Shown piece by piece: positions 1-10,000 of a DNA stretch of 19,786 nucleotides (positions within the stretch are counted from its first letter, which is position 1; every line of letters begins with the position of its first letter). The position numbers and the translations under genes were made by a program. Source of the stretch: Brugia malayi (lineage: Eukaryota; Nematoda; Chromadorea; Rhabditida; Onchocercidae); the NCBI RefSeq assembly GCF_000002995.4, contig NW_025062370.1, positions 1 to 19,786 on the forward strand, in the 5' to 3' direction. The notes beneath the pieces were generated by a model, which saw only the letters and a program-made list of their open reading frames with translations, was not told where the DNA came from and ran no database searches.

Positions 1-71
1 ATATTAAAATACGCTTTTGTAATTAAGTTTTGCGCATAAATTCATCAGCAAAATTAATAAAACTTTCAATT

Positions 72-81
72 AATCATGATT
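72..81. repeat. 10-bp perfect palindrome aatcatgatt (copy 1)
   Basis: The sequence aatcatgatt equals its own reverse complement and contains a BspHI-type tcatga. It recurs once per monomer at the left edge of the AT core. A second small palindrome, tgcgca, lies at 31-36. No function is evident for either. Confidence 0.8.
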
Positions 82-95
82 TTAATTCAATTTAA

Positions 96-118
96 GAATT
101 TAAATTAAATTTAAATTC
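96..118. repeat. Inverted repeat, 11-bp arms around one base (copy 1)
   Basis: The left arm gaatttaaatt (96-106) and the right arm aatttaaattc (108-118) are exact reverse complements separated by a single a at 107. The next bases outwards (a95, a119) do not pair. With only A-T pairs apart from the terminal G-C pairs, this is the longest near-perfect dyad in the AT core and occurs in each monomer. It could extrude as a cruciform or bind a dimeric protein; neither is shown. Confidence 0.85.
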
Positions 119-156
119 AAATTTAAATTTTGAATTTTTTAAAAATTTTAAAATTT
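119..156. repeat. Run of AT palindromes (copy 1)
   Basis: Three perfect palindromes follow each other: aaatttaaattt at 119-130, tttttaaaaa at 136-145 and aaattttaaaattt at 143-156, the last two overlapping. With the preceding 11-bp-arm inverted repeat they make the whole 96-156 stretch dyad-rich. They look unchanged in the complete copies; the partial final copy differs here only in run lengths. Confidence 0.82.
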
Positions 157-181
157 GTTATAGTTTTCTTACATTAGACAA

Positions 182-213
182 GGAAATTGGTTCCAATTTA
201 TCAATTTCAATTT
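182..213. repeat. Small hairpin and triple CAATTT motif (copy 1)
   Basis: aaattgg (184-190) and ccaattt (193-199) are reverse complements with a two-base tt spacer. An alternative pairing is ggaa (182-185) with ttcc (191-194). CAATTT then occurs three times in the same direction, at 194-199, 202-207 and 208-213. The segment is present in every complete copy without a change I could see. It may be a protein-binding cluster, but nothing in the sequence says which protein. Confidence 0.75.
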
Positions 214-214
214 T

Positions 215-260
215 AATTAAGTGCCAAAACTGCTAAAAAAAGCTTATTTTGAAATTAATT
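215..260. repeat. Quasi-palindrome around the HindIII site (copy 1)
   Basis: The left arm aattaagtgccaaaa (215-229) is an imperfect reverse complement of the right arm at 247-260 (ttttgaaattaatt here; ttttgaaactaatt in most left and middle copies). A perfect partner would be ttttggcacttaatt, so the right arm differs by two mismatches and one missing base. The intervening loop (230-246) holds ctgct, the A7 tract and aagctt. Most of the variation between monomers lies in the loop and the right arm, while the left arm appears invariant. Copy 17 shows the right arm converted to the perfect complement. Confidence 0.85.
240..245. other. HindIII site aagctt, once per monomer (copy 1)
   Basis: aagctt occurs at this place in each complete copy I read, including those with A6 or A8 tracts. 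HindIII cutting would therefore reduce the array to fragments of about 322 bp. The monomer also has a ttaattaa (PacI) at 213-220 and a gtac (RsaI) at 279-282. This explains how such a satellite would appear in a restriction digest. Confidence 0.9.
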
Positions 261-310
261 GACTATGTTACGTGCATTGTACCAGTGCTGGTCGTATATT
301 GCGTTGTCAT
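261..310. repeat. GC-richer block with a 12-bp dyad (copy 1)
   Basis: 22 of 50 bases are G or C (44%), in sharp contrast to the AT core. The dyad accag-tg-ctggt lies at 281-292, with CpGs at 293 and 302 just downstream and gtac overlapping its left edge. Apart from site D (271) and site E (308), this block looks identical in all copies; 273-305 never varies in what I read. Such a conserved, information-rich box is the best candidate in the monomer for a sequence-specific binding site. No known box (for example the CENP-B box) is present. Confidence 0.75.
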
Positions 311-966
311 TTTATAGTTTAAATATTAAAATACGCTTTTGTAATTAAGTTTTGCGCATAAATTCATCAGCAAAATTAATAAAACTTTCAATTAATCATG
401 ATTTTAATTCAATTTAAGAATTTAAATTAAATTTAAATTCAAATTTAAATTTTGAATTTTTTAAAAATTTTAAAATTTGTTATAGTTTTCTTACATTAGA
501 CAAGGAAATTGGTTCCAATTTATCAATTTCAATTTTAATTAAGTGCCAAAACTGCTAAAAAAAGCTTATTTTGAAATTAATTGACTATGTTATGTGCATT
601 GTACCAGTGCTGGTCGTATATTGCGTTGTCATTTTATAGTTTAAATATTAAAATACGCTTTTGTAATTAAGTTTTGCGCATAAATTCATCAGCAAAATTA
701 ATAAAACTTTCAATTAATCATGATTTTAATTCAATTTAAGAATTTAAATTAAATTTAAATTCAAATTTAAATTTTGAATTTTTTAAAAATTTTAAAATTT
801 GTTATAGTTTTCTTACATTAGACAAGGAAATTGGTTCCAATTTATCAATTTCAATTTTAATTAAGTGCCAAAACTGCTAAAAAAAGCTTATTTTGAAACT
901 AATTGACTATGTTATGTGCATTGTACCAGTGCTGGTCGTATATTGCGTTGTTATTTTATAGTTTAA

Positions 967-1289
967 ATATTAAAATACGCTTTTGTAATTAAGTTTTGCG
1001 CATAAATTCATCAGCAAAATTAATAAAACTTTCAATTAATCATGATTTTAATTCAATTTAAGAATTTAAATTAAATTTAAATTCAAATTTAAATTTTGAA
1101 TTTTTTAAAAATTTTAAAATTTGTTATAGTTTTCTTACATTAGACAAGGAAATTGGTTCCAATTTATCAATTTCAATTTTAATTAAGTGCCAAAACTGAT
1201 AAAAAAAAGCTTATTTTGAAATTAATTGACTATGTTACGTGCATTGTACCAGTGCTGGTCGTATATTGCGTTGTCATTTTATAGTTTAA
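967..1289 (+). repeat. Copy 4: 323-bp monomer with loop insertion (ctgat, A8)
   Basis: At site B the copy reads ctgat followed by eight A, one base longer than the consensus ctgct plus A7. It also has gaaattaattgac, acg and tcat. The previous copy is a ttat copy and the next one starts with T3. Copies 8 and 20 show the same arrangement, so this is one of three related haplotypes. Confidence 0.92.
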
Positions 1290-2254
1290 ATATTAAAATA
1301 CGCTTTGTAATTAAGTTTTGCGCATAAATTCATCAGCAAAATTAATAAAACTTTCAATTAATCATGATTTTAATTCAATTTAAGAATTTAAATTAAATTT
1401 AAATTCAAATTTAAATTTTGAATTTTTTAAAAATTTTAAAATTTGTTATAGTTTTCTTACATTAGACAAGGAAATTGGTTCCAATTTATCAATTTCAATT
1501 TTAATTAAGTGCCAAAACTGCTAAAAAAAGCTTATTTTGAAACTAATTGACTATGTTACGTGCATTGTACCAGTGCTGGTCGTATATTGCGTTGTCATTT
1601 TATAGTTTAAATATTAAAATACGCTTTTGTAATTAAGTTTTGCGCATAAATTCATCAGCAAAATTAATAAAACTTTCAATTAATCATGATTTTAATTCAA
1701 TTTAAGAATTTAAATTAAATTTAAATTCAAATTTAAATTTTGAATTTTTTAAAAATTTTAAAATTTGTTATAGTTTTCTTACATTAGACAAGGAAATTGG
1801 TTCCAATTTATCAATTTCAATTTTAATTAAGTGCCAAAACTGCTAAAAAAAGCTTATTTTGAAACTAATTGACTATGTTACGTGCATTGTACCAGTGCTG
1901 GTCGTATATTGCGTTGTCATTTTATAGTTTAAATATTAAAATACGCTTTTGTAATTAAGTTTTGCGCATAAATTCATCAGCAAAATTAATAAAACTTTCA
2001 ATTAATCATGATTTTAATTCAATTTAAGAATTTAAATTAAATTTAAATTCAAATTTAAATTTTGAATTTTTTAAAAATTTTAAAATTTGTTATAGTTTTC
2101 TTACATTAGACAAGGAAATTGGTTCCAATTTATCAATTTCAATTTTAATTAAGTGCCAAAACTGCTAAAAAAAGCTTATTTTGAAACTAATTGACTATGT
2201 TATGTGCATTGTACCAGTGCTGGTCGTATATTGCGTTGTTATTTTATAGTTTAA

Positions 2255-2577
2255 ATATTAAAATACGCTTTTGTAATTAAGTTTTGCGCATAAATTCATC
2301 AGCAAAATTAATAAAACTTTCAATTAATCATGATTTTAATTCAATTTAAGAATTTAAATTAAATTTAAATTCAAATTTAAATTTTGAATTTTTTAAAAAT
2401 TTTAAAATTTGTTATAGTTTTCTTACATTAGACAAGGAAATTGGTTCCAATTTATCAATTTCAATTTTAATTAAGTGCCAAAACTGATTAAAAAAAGCTT
2501 ATTTTGAAATTAATTGACTATGTTACGTGCATTGTACCAGTGCTGGTCGTATATTGCGTTGTCATTTTATAGTTTAA
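2255..2577 (+). repeat. Copy 8: 323-bp monomer with loop insertion (ctgatt)
   Basis: Site B reads ctgatt plus A7. The remaining sites (gaaatt, attgac, acg, tcat) are those of copy 4. It is again preceded by a ttat copy (7) and followed by a T3 copy (9). It lies exactly four monomers after copy 4. Confidence 0.92.
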
Positions 2578-3220
2578 ATATTAAAATACGCTTTGTAATT
2601 AAGTTTTGCGCATAAATTCATCAGCAAAATTAATAAAACTTTCAATTAATCATGATTTTAATTCAATTTAAGAATTTAAATTAAATTTAAATTCAAATTT
2701 AAATTTTGAATTTTTTAAAAATTTTAAAATTTGTTATAGTTTTCTTACATTAGACAAGGAAATTGGTTCCAATTTATCAATTTCAATTTTAATTAAGTGC
2801 CAAAACTGCTAAAAAAAGCTTATTTTGAAACTAATTGACTATGTTATGTGCATTGTACCAGTGCTGGTCGTATATTGCGTTGTCATTTTATAGTTTAAAT
2901 ATTAAAATACGCTTTTGTAATTAAGTTTTGCGCATAAATTCATCAGCAAAATTAATAAAACTTTCAATTAATCATGATTTTAATTCAATTTAAGAATTTA
3001 AATTAAATTTAAATTCAAATTTAAATTTTGAATTTTTTAAAAATTTTAAAATTTGTTATAGTTTTCTTACATTAGACAAGGAAATTGGTTCCAATTTATC
3101 AATTTCAATTTTAATTAAGTGCCAAAACTGCTAAAAAAAGCTTATTTTGAAACTAATTGACTATGTTATGTGCATTGTACCAGTGCTGGTCGTATATTGC
3201 GTTGTTATTTTATAGTTTAA

Positions 3221-3540
3221 ATATTAAAATACGCTTTGTAATTAAGTTTTGCGCATAAATTCATCAGCAAAATTAATAAAACTTTCAATTAATCATGATT
3301 TTAATTCAATTTAAGAATTTAAATTAAATTTAAATTCAAATTTAAATTTTGAATTTTTTAAAAATTTTAAAATTTGTTATAGTTTTCTTACATTAGACAA
3401 GGAAATTGGTTCCAATTTATCAATTTCAATTTTAATTAAGTGCCAAAACTGCTAAAAAAAGCTTATTTTGAAACTAATTACTATGTTATGTGCATTGTAC
3501 CAGTGCTGGTCGTATATTGCGTTGTCATTTTATAGTTTAA
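3221..3540 (+). repeat. Copy 11: shortest monomer, 320 bp
   Basis: This copy combines T3 at site A with loss of the variable g in attgac, giving aattactatg around 3476-3485. Loss or replacement of this g is seen in all atttac copies further right, but only here is it a simple deletion. The rest of the monomer is standard (ctgct, gaaact, atg, tcat). Confidence 0.9.
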
Positions 3541-5359
3541 ATATTAAAATACGCTTTGTAATTAAGTTTTGCGCATAAATTCATCAGCAAAATTAATAAA
3601 ACTTTCAATTAATCATGATTTTAATTCAATTTAAGAATTTAAATTAAATTTAAATTCAAATTTAAATTTTGAATTTTTTAAAAATTTTAAAATTTGTTAT
3701 AGTTTTCTTACATTAGACAAGGAAATTGGTTCCAATTTATCAATTTCAATTTTAATTAAGTGCCAAAACTGCTAAAAAAAGCTTATTTTGAAACTAATTG
3801 ACTATGTTATGTGCATTGTACCAGTGCTGGTCGTATATTGCGTTGTTATTTTATAGTTTAAATATTAAAATACGCTTTTGTAATTAAGTTTTGCGCATAA
3901 ATTCATCAGCAAAATTAATAAAACTTTCAATTAATCATGATTTTAATTCAATTTAAGAATTTAAATTAAATTTAAATTCAAATTTAAATTTTGAATTTTT
4001 TAAAAATTTTAAAATTTGTTATAGTTTTCTTACATTAGACAAGGAAATTGGTTCCAATTTATCAATTTCAATTTTAATTAAGTGCCAAAACTGCTAAAAA
4101 AAGCTTATTTTGAAACTAATTGACTATGTTACGTGCATTGTACCAGTGCTGGTCGTATATTGCGTTGTCATTTTATAGTTTAAATATTAAAATACGCTTT
4201 GTAATTAAGTTTTGCGCATAAATTCATCAGCAAAATTAATAAAACTTTCAATTAATCATGATTTTAATTCAATTTAAGAATTTAAATTAAATTTAAATTC
4301 AAATTTAAATTTTGAATTTTTTAAAAATTTTAAAATTTGTTATAGTTTTCTTACATTAGACAAGGAAATTGGTTCCAATTTATCAATTTCAATTTTAATT
4401 AAGTGCCAAAACTGCTAAAAAAAGCTTATTTTGAAACTAATTGACTATGTTATGTGCATTGTACCAGTGCTGGTCGTATATTGCGTTGTTATTTTATAGT
4501 TTAAATATTAAAATACGCTTTGTAATTAAGTTTTGCGCATAAATTCATCAGCAAAATTAATAAAACTTTCAATTAATCATGATTTTAATTCAATTTAAGA
4601 ATTTAAATTAAATTTAAATTCAAATTTAAATTTTGAATTTTTTAAAAATTTTAAAATTTGTTATAGTTTTCTTACATTAGACAAGGAAATTGGTTCCAAT
4701 TTATCAATTTCAATTTTAATTAAGTGCCAAAACTGCTAAAAAAAGCTTATTTTGAAACTAATTGACTATGTTATGTGCATTGTACCAGTGCTGGTCGTAT
4801 ATTGCGTTGTCATTTTATAGTTTAAATATTAAAATACGCTTTGTAATTAAGTTTTGCGCATAAATTCATCAGCAAAATTAATAAAACTTTCAATTAATCA
4901 TGATTTTAATTCAATTTAAGAATTTAAATTAAATTTAAATTCAAATTTAAATTTTGAATTTTTTAAAAATTTTAAAATTTGTTATAGTTTTCTTACATTA
5001 GACAAGGAAATTGGTTCCAATTTATCAATTTCAATTTTAATTAAGTGCCAAAACTGCTAAAAAAAGCTTATTTTGAAACTAATTGACTATGTTATGTGCA
5101 TTGTACCAGTGCTGGTCGTATATTGCGTTGTCATTTTATAGTTTAAATATTAAAATACGCTTTGTAATTAAGTTTTGCGCATAAATTCATCAGCAAAATT
5201 AATAAAACTTTCAATTAATCATGATTTTAATTCAATTTAAGAATTTAAATTAAATTTAAATTCAAATTTAAATTTTGAATTTTTTAAAAATTTTAAAATT
5301 TGTTATAGTTTTCTTACATTAGACAAGGAAATTGGTTCCAATTTATCAATTTCAATTTT

Positions 5360-5406
5360 AATTAAGTGCCAAAACTGCTAAAAAAAGCTTATTTTGGCAC
5401 TTAATT
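5360..5406. repeat. Copy 17: perfect 15-bp inverted repeat from templated change
   Basis: The left arm aattaagtgccaaaa at 5360-5374 and the right arm ttttggcacttaatt at 5392-5406 are exact reverse complements with a 17-base loop. In the other copies the right arm reads ttttgaaactaatt or similar and does not pair fully. The change swaps gaaacta for ggcactta and adds one base, restoring this T3 copy (start 5147) to 322 bp. A multi-base change that matches the complement of a nearby arm is the signature of quasi-palindrome correction by hairpin-templated or template-switch synthesis. It is unique to this copy. Confidence 0.9.
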
Positions 5407-6112
5407 GACTATGTTACGTGCATTGTACCAGTGCTGGTCGTATATTGCGTTGTCATTTTATAGTTTAAATATTAAAATACGCTTTTGTAATTAAGTTTTG
5501 CGCATAAATTCATCAGCAAAATTAATAAAACTTTCAATTAATCATGATTTTAATTCAATTTAAGAATTTAAATTAAATTTAAATTCAAATTTAAATTTTG
5601 AATTTTTTAAAAATTTTAAAATTTGTTATAGTTTTCTTACATTAGACAAGGAAATTGGTTCCAATTTATCAATTTCAATTTTAATTAAGTGCCAAAACTG
5701 CTAAAAAAAGCTTATTTTGAAACTAATTGACTATGTTATGTGCATTGTACCAGTGCTGGTCGTATATTGCGTTGTCATTTTATAGTTTAAATATTAAAAT
5801 ACGCTTTTGTAATTAAGTTTTGCGCATAAATTCATCAGCAAAATTAATAAAACTTTCAATTAATCATGATTTTAATTCAATTTAAGAATTTAAATTAAAT
5901 TTAAATTCAAATTTAAATTTTGAATTTTTTAAAAATTTTAAAATTTGTTATAGTTTTCTTACATTAGACAAGGAAATTGGTTCCAATTTATCAATTTCAA
6001 TTTTAATTAAGTGCCAAAACTGCTAAAAAAAGCTTATTTTGAAACTAATTGACTATGTTATGTGCATTGTACCAGTGCTGGTCGTATATTGCGTTGTTAT
6101 TTTATAGTTTAA

Positions 6113-6434
6113 ATATTAAAATACGCTTTGTAATTAAGTTTTGCGCATAAATTCATCAGCAAAATTAATAAAACTTTCAATTAATCATGATTTTAATTCA
6201 ATTTAAGAATTTAAATTAAATTTAAATTCAAATTTAAATTTTGAATTTTTTAAAAATTTTAAAATTTGTTATAGTTTTCTTACATTAGACAAGGAAATTG
6301 GTTCCAATTTATCAATTTCAATTTTAATTAAGTGCCAAAACTGACTAAAAAAAGCTTATTTTGAAATTAATTGACTATGTTACGTGCATTGTACCAGTGC
6401 TGGTCGTATATTGCGTTGTCATTTTATAGTTTAA
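6113..6434 (+). repeat. Copy 20: monomer with loop insertion (ctgact)
   Basis: Site B reads ctgact plus A7, the consensus ctgct with one inserted a. The insertion is offset in length by T3 at site A, so the copy is 322 bp. Other sites (gaaatt, attgac, acg, tcat), the preceding ttat copy (19) and the following T3 copy (21) match copies 4 and 8. Its loop is closest to the consensus, so it may be the founder state of the three. Confidence 0.92.
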
Positions 6435-7077
6435 ATATTAAAATACGCTTTGTAATTAAGTTTTGCGCATAAATTCATCAGCAAAATTAATAAAACTTTC
6501 AATTAATCATGATTTTAATTCAATTTAAGAATTTAAATTAAATTTAAATTCAAATTTAAATTTTGAATTTTTTAAAAATTTTAAAATTTGTTATAGTTTT
6601 CTTACATTAGACAAGGAAATTGGTTCCAATTTATCAATTTCAATTTTAATTAAGTGCCAAAACTGCTAAAAAAAGCTTATTTTGAAACTAATTGACTATG
6701 TTATGTGCATTGTACCAGTGCTGGTCGTATATTGCGTTGTCATTTTATAGTTTAAATATTAAAATACGCTTTTGTAATTAAGTTTTGCGCATAAATTCAT
6801 CAGCAAAATTAATAAAACTTTCAATTAATCATGATTTTAATTCAATTTAAGAATTTAAATTAAATTTAAATTCAAATTTAAATTTTGAATTTTTTAAAAA
6901 TTTTAAAATTTGTTATAGTTTTCTTACATTAGACAAGGAAATTGGTTCCAATTTATCAATTTCAATTTTAATTAAGTGCCAAAACTGCTAAAAAAAGCTT
7001 ATTTTGAAACTAATTGACTATGTTATGTGCATTGTACCAGTGCTGGTCGTATATTGCGTTGTTATTTTATAGTTTAA

Positions 7078-10000
7078 ATATTAAAATACGCTTTGTAATT
7101 AAGTTTTGCGCATAAATTCATCAGCAAAATTAATAAAACTTTCAATTAATCATGATTTTAATTCAATTTAAGAATTTAAATTAAATTTAAATTCAAATTT
7201 AAATTTTGAATTTTTTAAAAATTTTAAAATTTGTTATAGTTTTCTTACATTAGACAAGGAAATTGGTTCCAATTTATCAATTTCAATTTTAATTAAGTGC
7301 CAAAACTGCTAAAAAAAGCTTATTTTGAAACTAATTTACCATGTTATGTGCATTGTACCAGTGCTGGTCGTATATTGCGTTGTTATTTTATAGTTTAAAT
7401 ATTAAAATACGCTTTTGTAATTAAGTTTTGCGCATAAATTCATCAGCAAAATTAATAAAACTTTCAATTAATCATGATTTTAATTCAATTTAAGAATTTA
7501 AATTAAATTTAAATTCAAATTTAAATTTTGAATTTTTTAAAAATTTTAAAATTTGTTATAGTTTTCTTACATTAGACAAGGAAATTGGTTCCAATTTATC
7601 AATTTCAATTTTAATTAAGTGCCAAAACTGCTAAAAAAAGCTTATTTTGAAACTAATTGACTATGTTATGTGCATTGTACCAGTGCTGGTCGTATATTGC
7701 GTTGTTATTTTATAGTTTAAATATTAAAATACGCTTTTGTAATTAAGTTTTGCGCATAAATTCATCAGCAAAATTAATAAAACTTTCAATTAATCATGAT
7801 TTTAATTCAATTTAAGAATTTAAATTAAATTTAAATTCAAATTTAAATTTTGAATTTTTTAAAAATTTTAAAATTTGTTATAGTTTTCTTACATTAGACA
7901 AGGAAATTGGTTCCAATTTATCAATTTCAATTTTAATTAAGTGCCAAAACTGCTAAAAAAAGCTTATTTTGAAACTAATTGACTATGTTATGTGCATTGT
8001 ACCAGTGCTGGTCGTATATTGCGTTGTTATTTTATAGTTTAAATATTAAAATACGCTTTTGTAATTAAGTTTTGCGCATAAATTCATCAGCAAAATTAAT
8101 AAAACTTTCAATTAATCATGATTTTAATTCAATTTAAGAATTTAAATTAAATTTAAATTCAAATTTAAATTTTGAATTTTTTAAAAATTTTAAAATTTGT
8201 TATAGTTTTCTTACATTAGACAAGGAAATTGGTTCCAATTTATCAATTTCAATTTTAATTAAGTGCCAAAACTGCTAAAAAAAGCTTATTTTGAAACTAA
8301 TTGACTATGTTATGTGCATTGTACCAGTGCTGGTCGTATATTGCGTTGTCATTTTATAGTTTAAATATTAAAATACGCTTTGTAATTAAGTTTTGCGCAT
8401 AAATTCATCAGCAAAATTAATAAAACTTTCAATTAATCATGATTTTAATTCAATTTAAGAATTTAAATTAAATTTAAATTCAAATTTAAATTTTGAATTT
8501 TTTAAAAATTTTAAAATTTGTTATAGTTTTCTTACATTAGACAAGGAAATTGGTTCCAATTTATCAATTTCAATTTTAATTAAGTGCCAAAACTGCTAAA
8601 AAAAGCTTATTTTGAAACTAATTTACTATGTTATGTGCATTGTACCAGTGCTGGTCGTATATTGCGTTGTTATTTTATAGTTTAAATATTAAAATACGCT
8701 TTTGTAATTAAGTTTTGCGCATAAATTCATCAGCAAAATTAATAAAACTTTCAATTAATCATGATTTTAATTCAATTTAAGAATTTAAATTAAATTTAAA
8801 TTCAAATTTAAATTTTGAATTTTTTAAAAATTTTAAAATTTGTTATAGTTTTCTTACATTAGACAAGGAAATTGGTTCCAATTTATCAATTTCAATTTTA
8901 ATTAAGTGCCAAAACTGCTAAAAAAAGCTTATTTTGAAACTAATTGACTATGTTATGTGCATTGTACCAGTGCTGGTCGTATATTGCGTTGTTATTTTAT
9001 AGTTTAAATATTAAAATACGCTTTTGTAATTAAGTTTTGCGCATAAATTCATCAGCAAAATTAATAAAACTTTCAATTAATCATGATTTTAATTCAATTT
9101 AAGAATTTAAATTAAATTTAAATTCAAATTTAAATTTTGAATTTTTTAAAAATTTTAAAATTTGTTATAGTTTTCTTACATTAGACAAGGAAATTGGTTC
9201 CAATTTATCAATTTCAATTTTAATTAAGTGCCAAAACTGCTAAAAAAAGCTTATTTTGAAACTAATTGACTATGTTATGTGCATTGTACCAGTGCTGGTC
9301 GTATATTGCGTTGTCATTTTATAGTTTAAATATTAAAATACGCTTTTGTAATTAAGTTTTGCGCATAAATTCATCAGCAAAATTAATAAAACTTTCAATT
9401 AATCATGATTTTAATTCAATTTAAGAATTTAAATTAAATTTAAATTCAAATTTAAATTTTGAATTTTTTAAAAATTTTAAAATTTGTTATAGTTTTCTTA
9501 CATTAGACAAGGAAATTGGTTCCAATTTATCAATTTCAATTTTAATTAAGTGCCAAAACTGCTAAAAAAAGCTTATTTTGAAACTAATTTACCATGTTAT
9601 GTGCATTGTACCAGTGCTGGTCGTATATTGCGTTGTTATTTTATAGTTTAAATATTAAAATACGCTTTTGTAATTAAGTTTTGCGCATAAATTCATCAGC
9701 AAAATTAATAAAACTTTCAATTAATCATGATTTTAATTCAATTTAAGAATTTAAATTAAATTTAAATTCAAATTTAAATTTTGAATTTTTTAAAAATTTT
9801 AAAATTTGTTATAGTTTTCTTACATTAGACAAGGAAATTGGTTCCAATTTATCAATTTCAATTTTAATTAAGTGCCAAAACTGCTAAAAAAAGCTTATTT
9901 TGAAACTAATTGACTATGTTACGTGCATTGTACCAGTGCTGGTCGTATATTGCGTTGTCATTTTATAGTTTAAATATTAAAATACGCTTTTGTAATTAAG

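Larger units (their letters stand above)
81..160. repeat. AT core of the monomer (copy 1)
   Basis: Only 5 of 80 bases are G or C (about 6%). The core is built of short AnTn blocks (aattt, aaattt, T6A5, T4A4). ApT junctions fall at 85, 90, 98, 104, 109, 115, 121, 127, 134, 145 and 153, so successive junctions are mostly 5-7 bases apart and every second one is about 11-12 bases apart. This affects DNA bending and nucleosome affinity, and such tracts are classical targets of AT-hook proteins. The same segment recurs apparently unchanged in every complete copy. No coding potential is visible because stops occur throughout. Confidence 0.85.
1..322 (+). repeat. Reference monomer (copy 1) with its variable sites
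   Basis: Copy 1 serves as the numbering reference. By hand count it has 68 G/C in 322 bases, about 21%. Differences among copies occur at five sites: (A) cgcttttg versus cgctttg, at 12-19; (B) ctgct plus A7 at 231-241, with rare inserted or altered bases; (C) gaaattaattgac at 251-263, also seen as gaaactaattgac, gaaactaatttac, gaacctaatttac and gaactaatttac; (D) c or t at 271, giving gttacgtgc or gttatgtgc; (E) c or t at 308, giving gttgtcat or gttgttat. A further t to c at 264 (accatg instead of actatg) occurs in copies 23, 30, 32 and 59. Copy 1 carries T4, ctgct, gaaattaattgac, acg and tcat. I saw no change between about 20 and 230. Each monomer has five CpG dinucleotides, at 12, 33, 271, 293 and 302. 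Confidence 0.97.
1..7077 (+). repeat. Left sub-array, copies 1-22 (attgac type, many T3 runs)
   Basis: All copies have attgac at site C except copy 11, where the g is deleted. T3 at site A occurs in copies 5, 9, 11, 12, 14, 15, 16, 17, 20 and 21; the others have T4. gaaatt at site C occurs in copies 1, 2, 4, 8 and 20; copy 17 has a unique ggcactt; the rest have gaaact. acg at site D occurs in copies 1, 4, 5, 6, 8, 13, 17 and 20; the others have atg. ttat at site E occurs in copies 3, 7, 10, 12, 14, 19 and 22; the others have tcat. Loop insertions occur only in copies 4, 8 and 20. Every acg copy is also attgac and tcat, so the sites are linked. This is the most diverse part of the array and holds most of the presumed older states (CpG kept at 271). 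Confidence 0.93.

Noticed and set aside
56..61. aataaa as a polyadenylation signal
   Set aside because: In a 79% AT monomer this hexamer is expected by chance, and there is no transcript structure to go with it.
182..200. RNA polymerase III B-box (ggttc at 189-193) suggesting a tRNA- or SINE-derived repeat
   Set aside because: Only the first part resembles a B-box; the downstream half, a matching A-box at suitable distance and any tRNA fold are missing.
261..310. CENP-B box or other known centromere protein box
   Set aside because: The ttcg and cggg elements of the CENP-B box are absent from both strands of the monomer.
1..322. Relationship to the Drosophila 1.688 (359-bp class) satellite, prompted by similar length and AT-richness
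   Set aside because: I could recall no extended match, only a short shared string around agcactggta on the reverse strand, which chance can explain. A database search of the monomer would decide.
1..322. Internal half-unit duplication (about 161 bp) inside the monomer
   Set aside because: Only short shared strings such as aattaagt at 21-28 and 215-222 were found, spaced 194 bases apart; the two halves do not align.
265..348. A 27-codon open reading frame beginning atgttacgtgca and running across the monomer boundary, repeated in every T4 copy
   Set aside because: It is short, has no supporting translation signal, changes frame and end in T3 copies, and is expected by chance in the GC-richer block. 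The c/t at 271 would swap Arg for Cys, with no sign of protein-level constraint.
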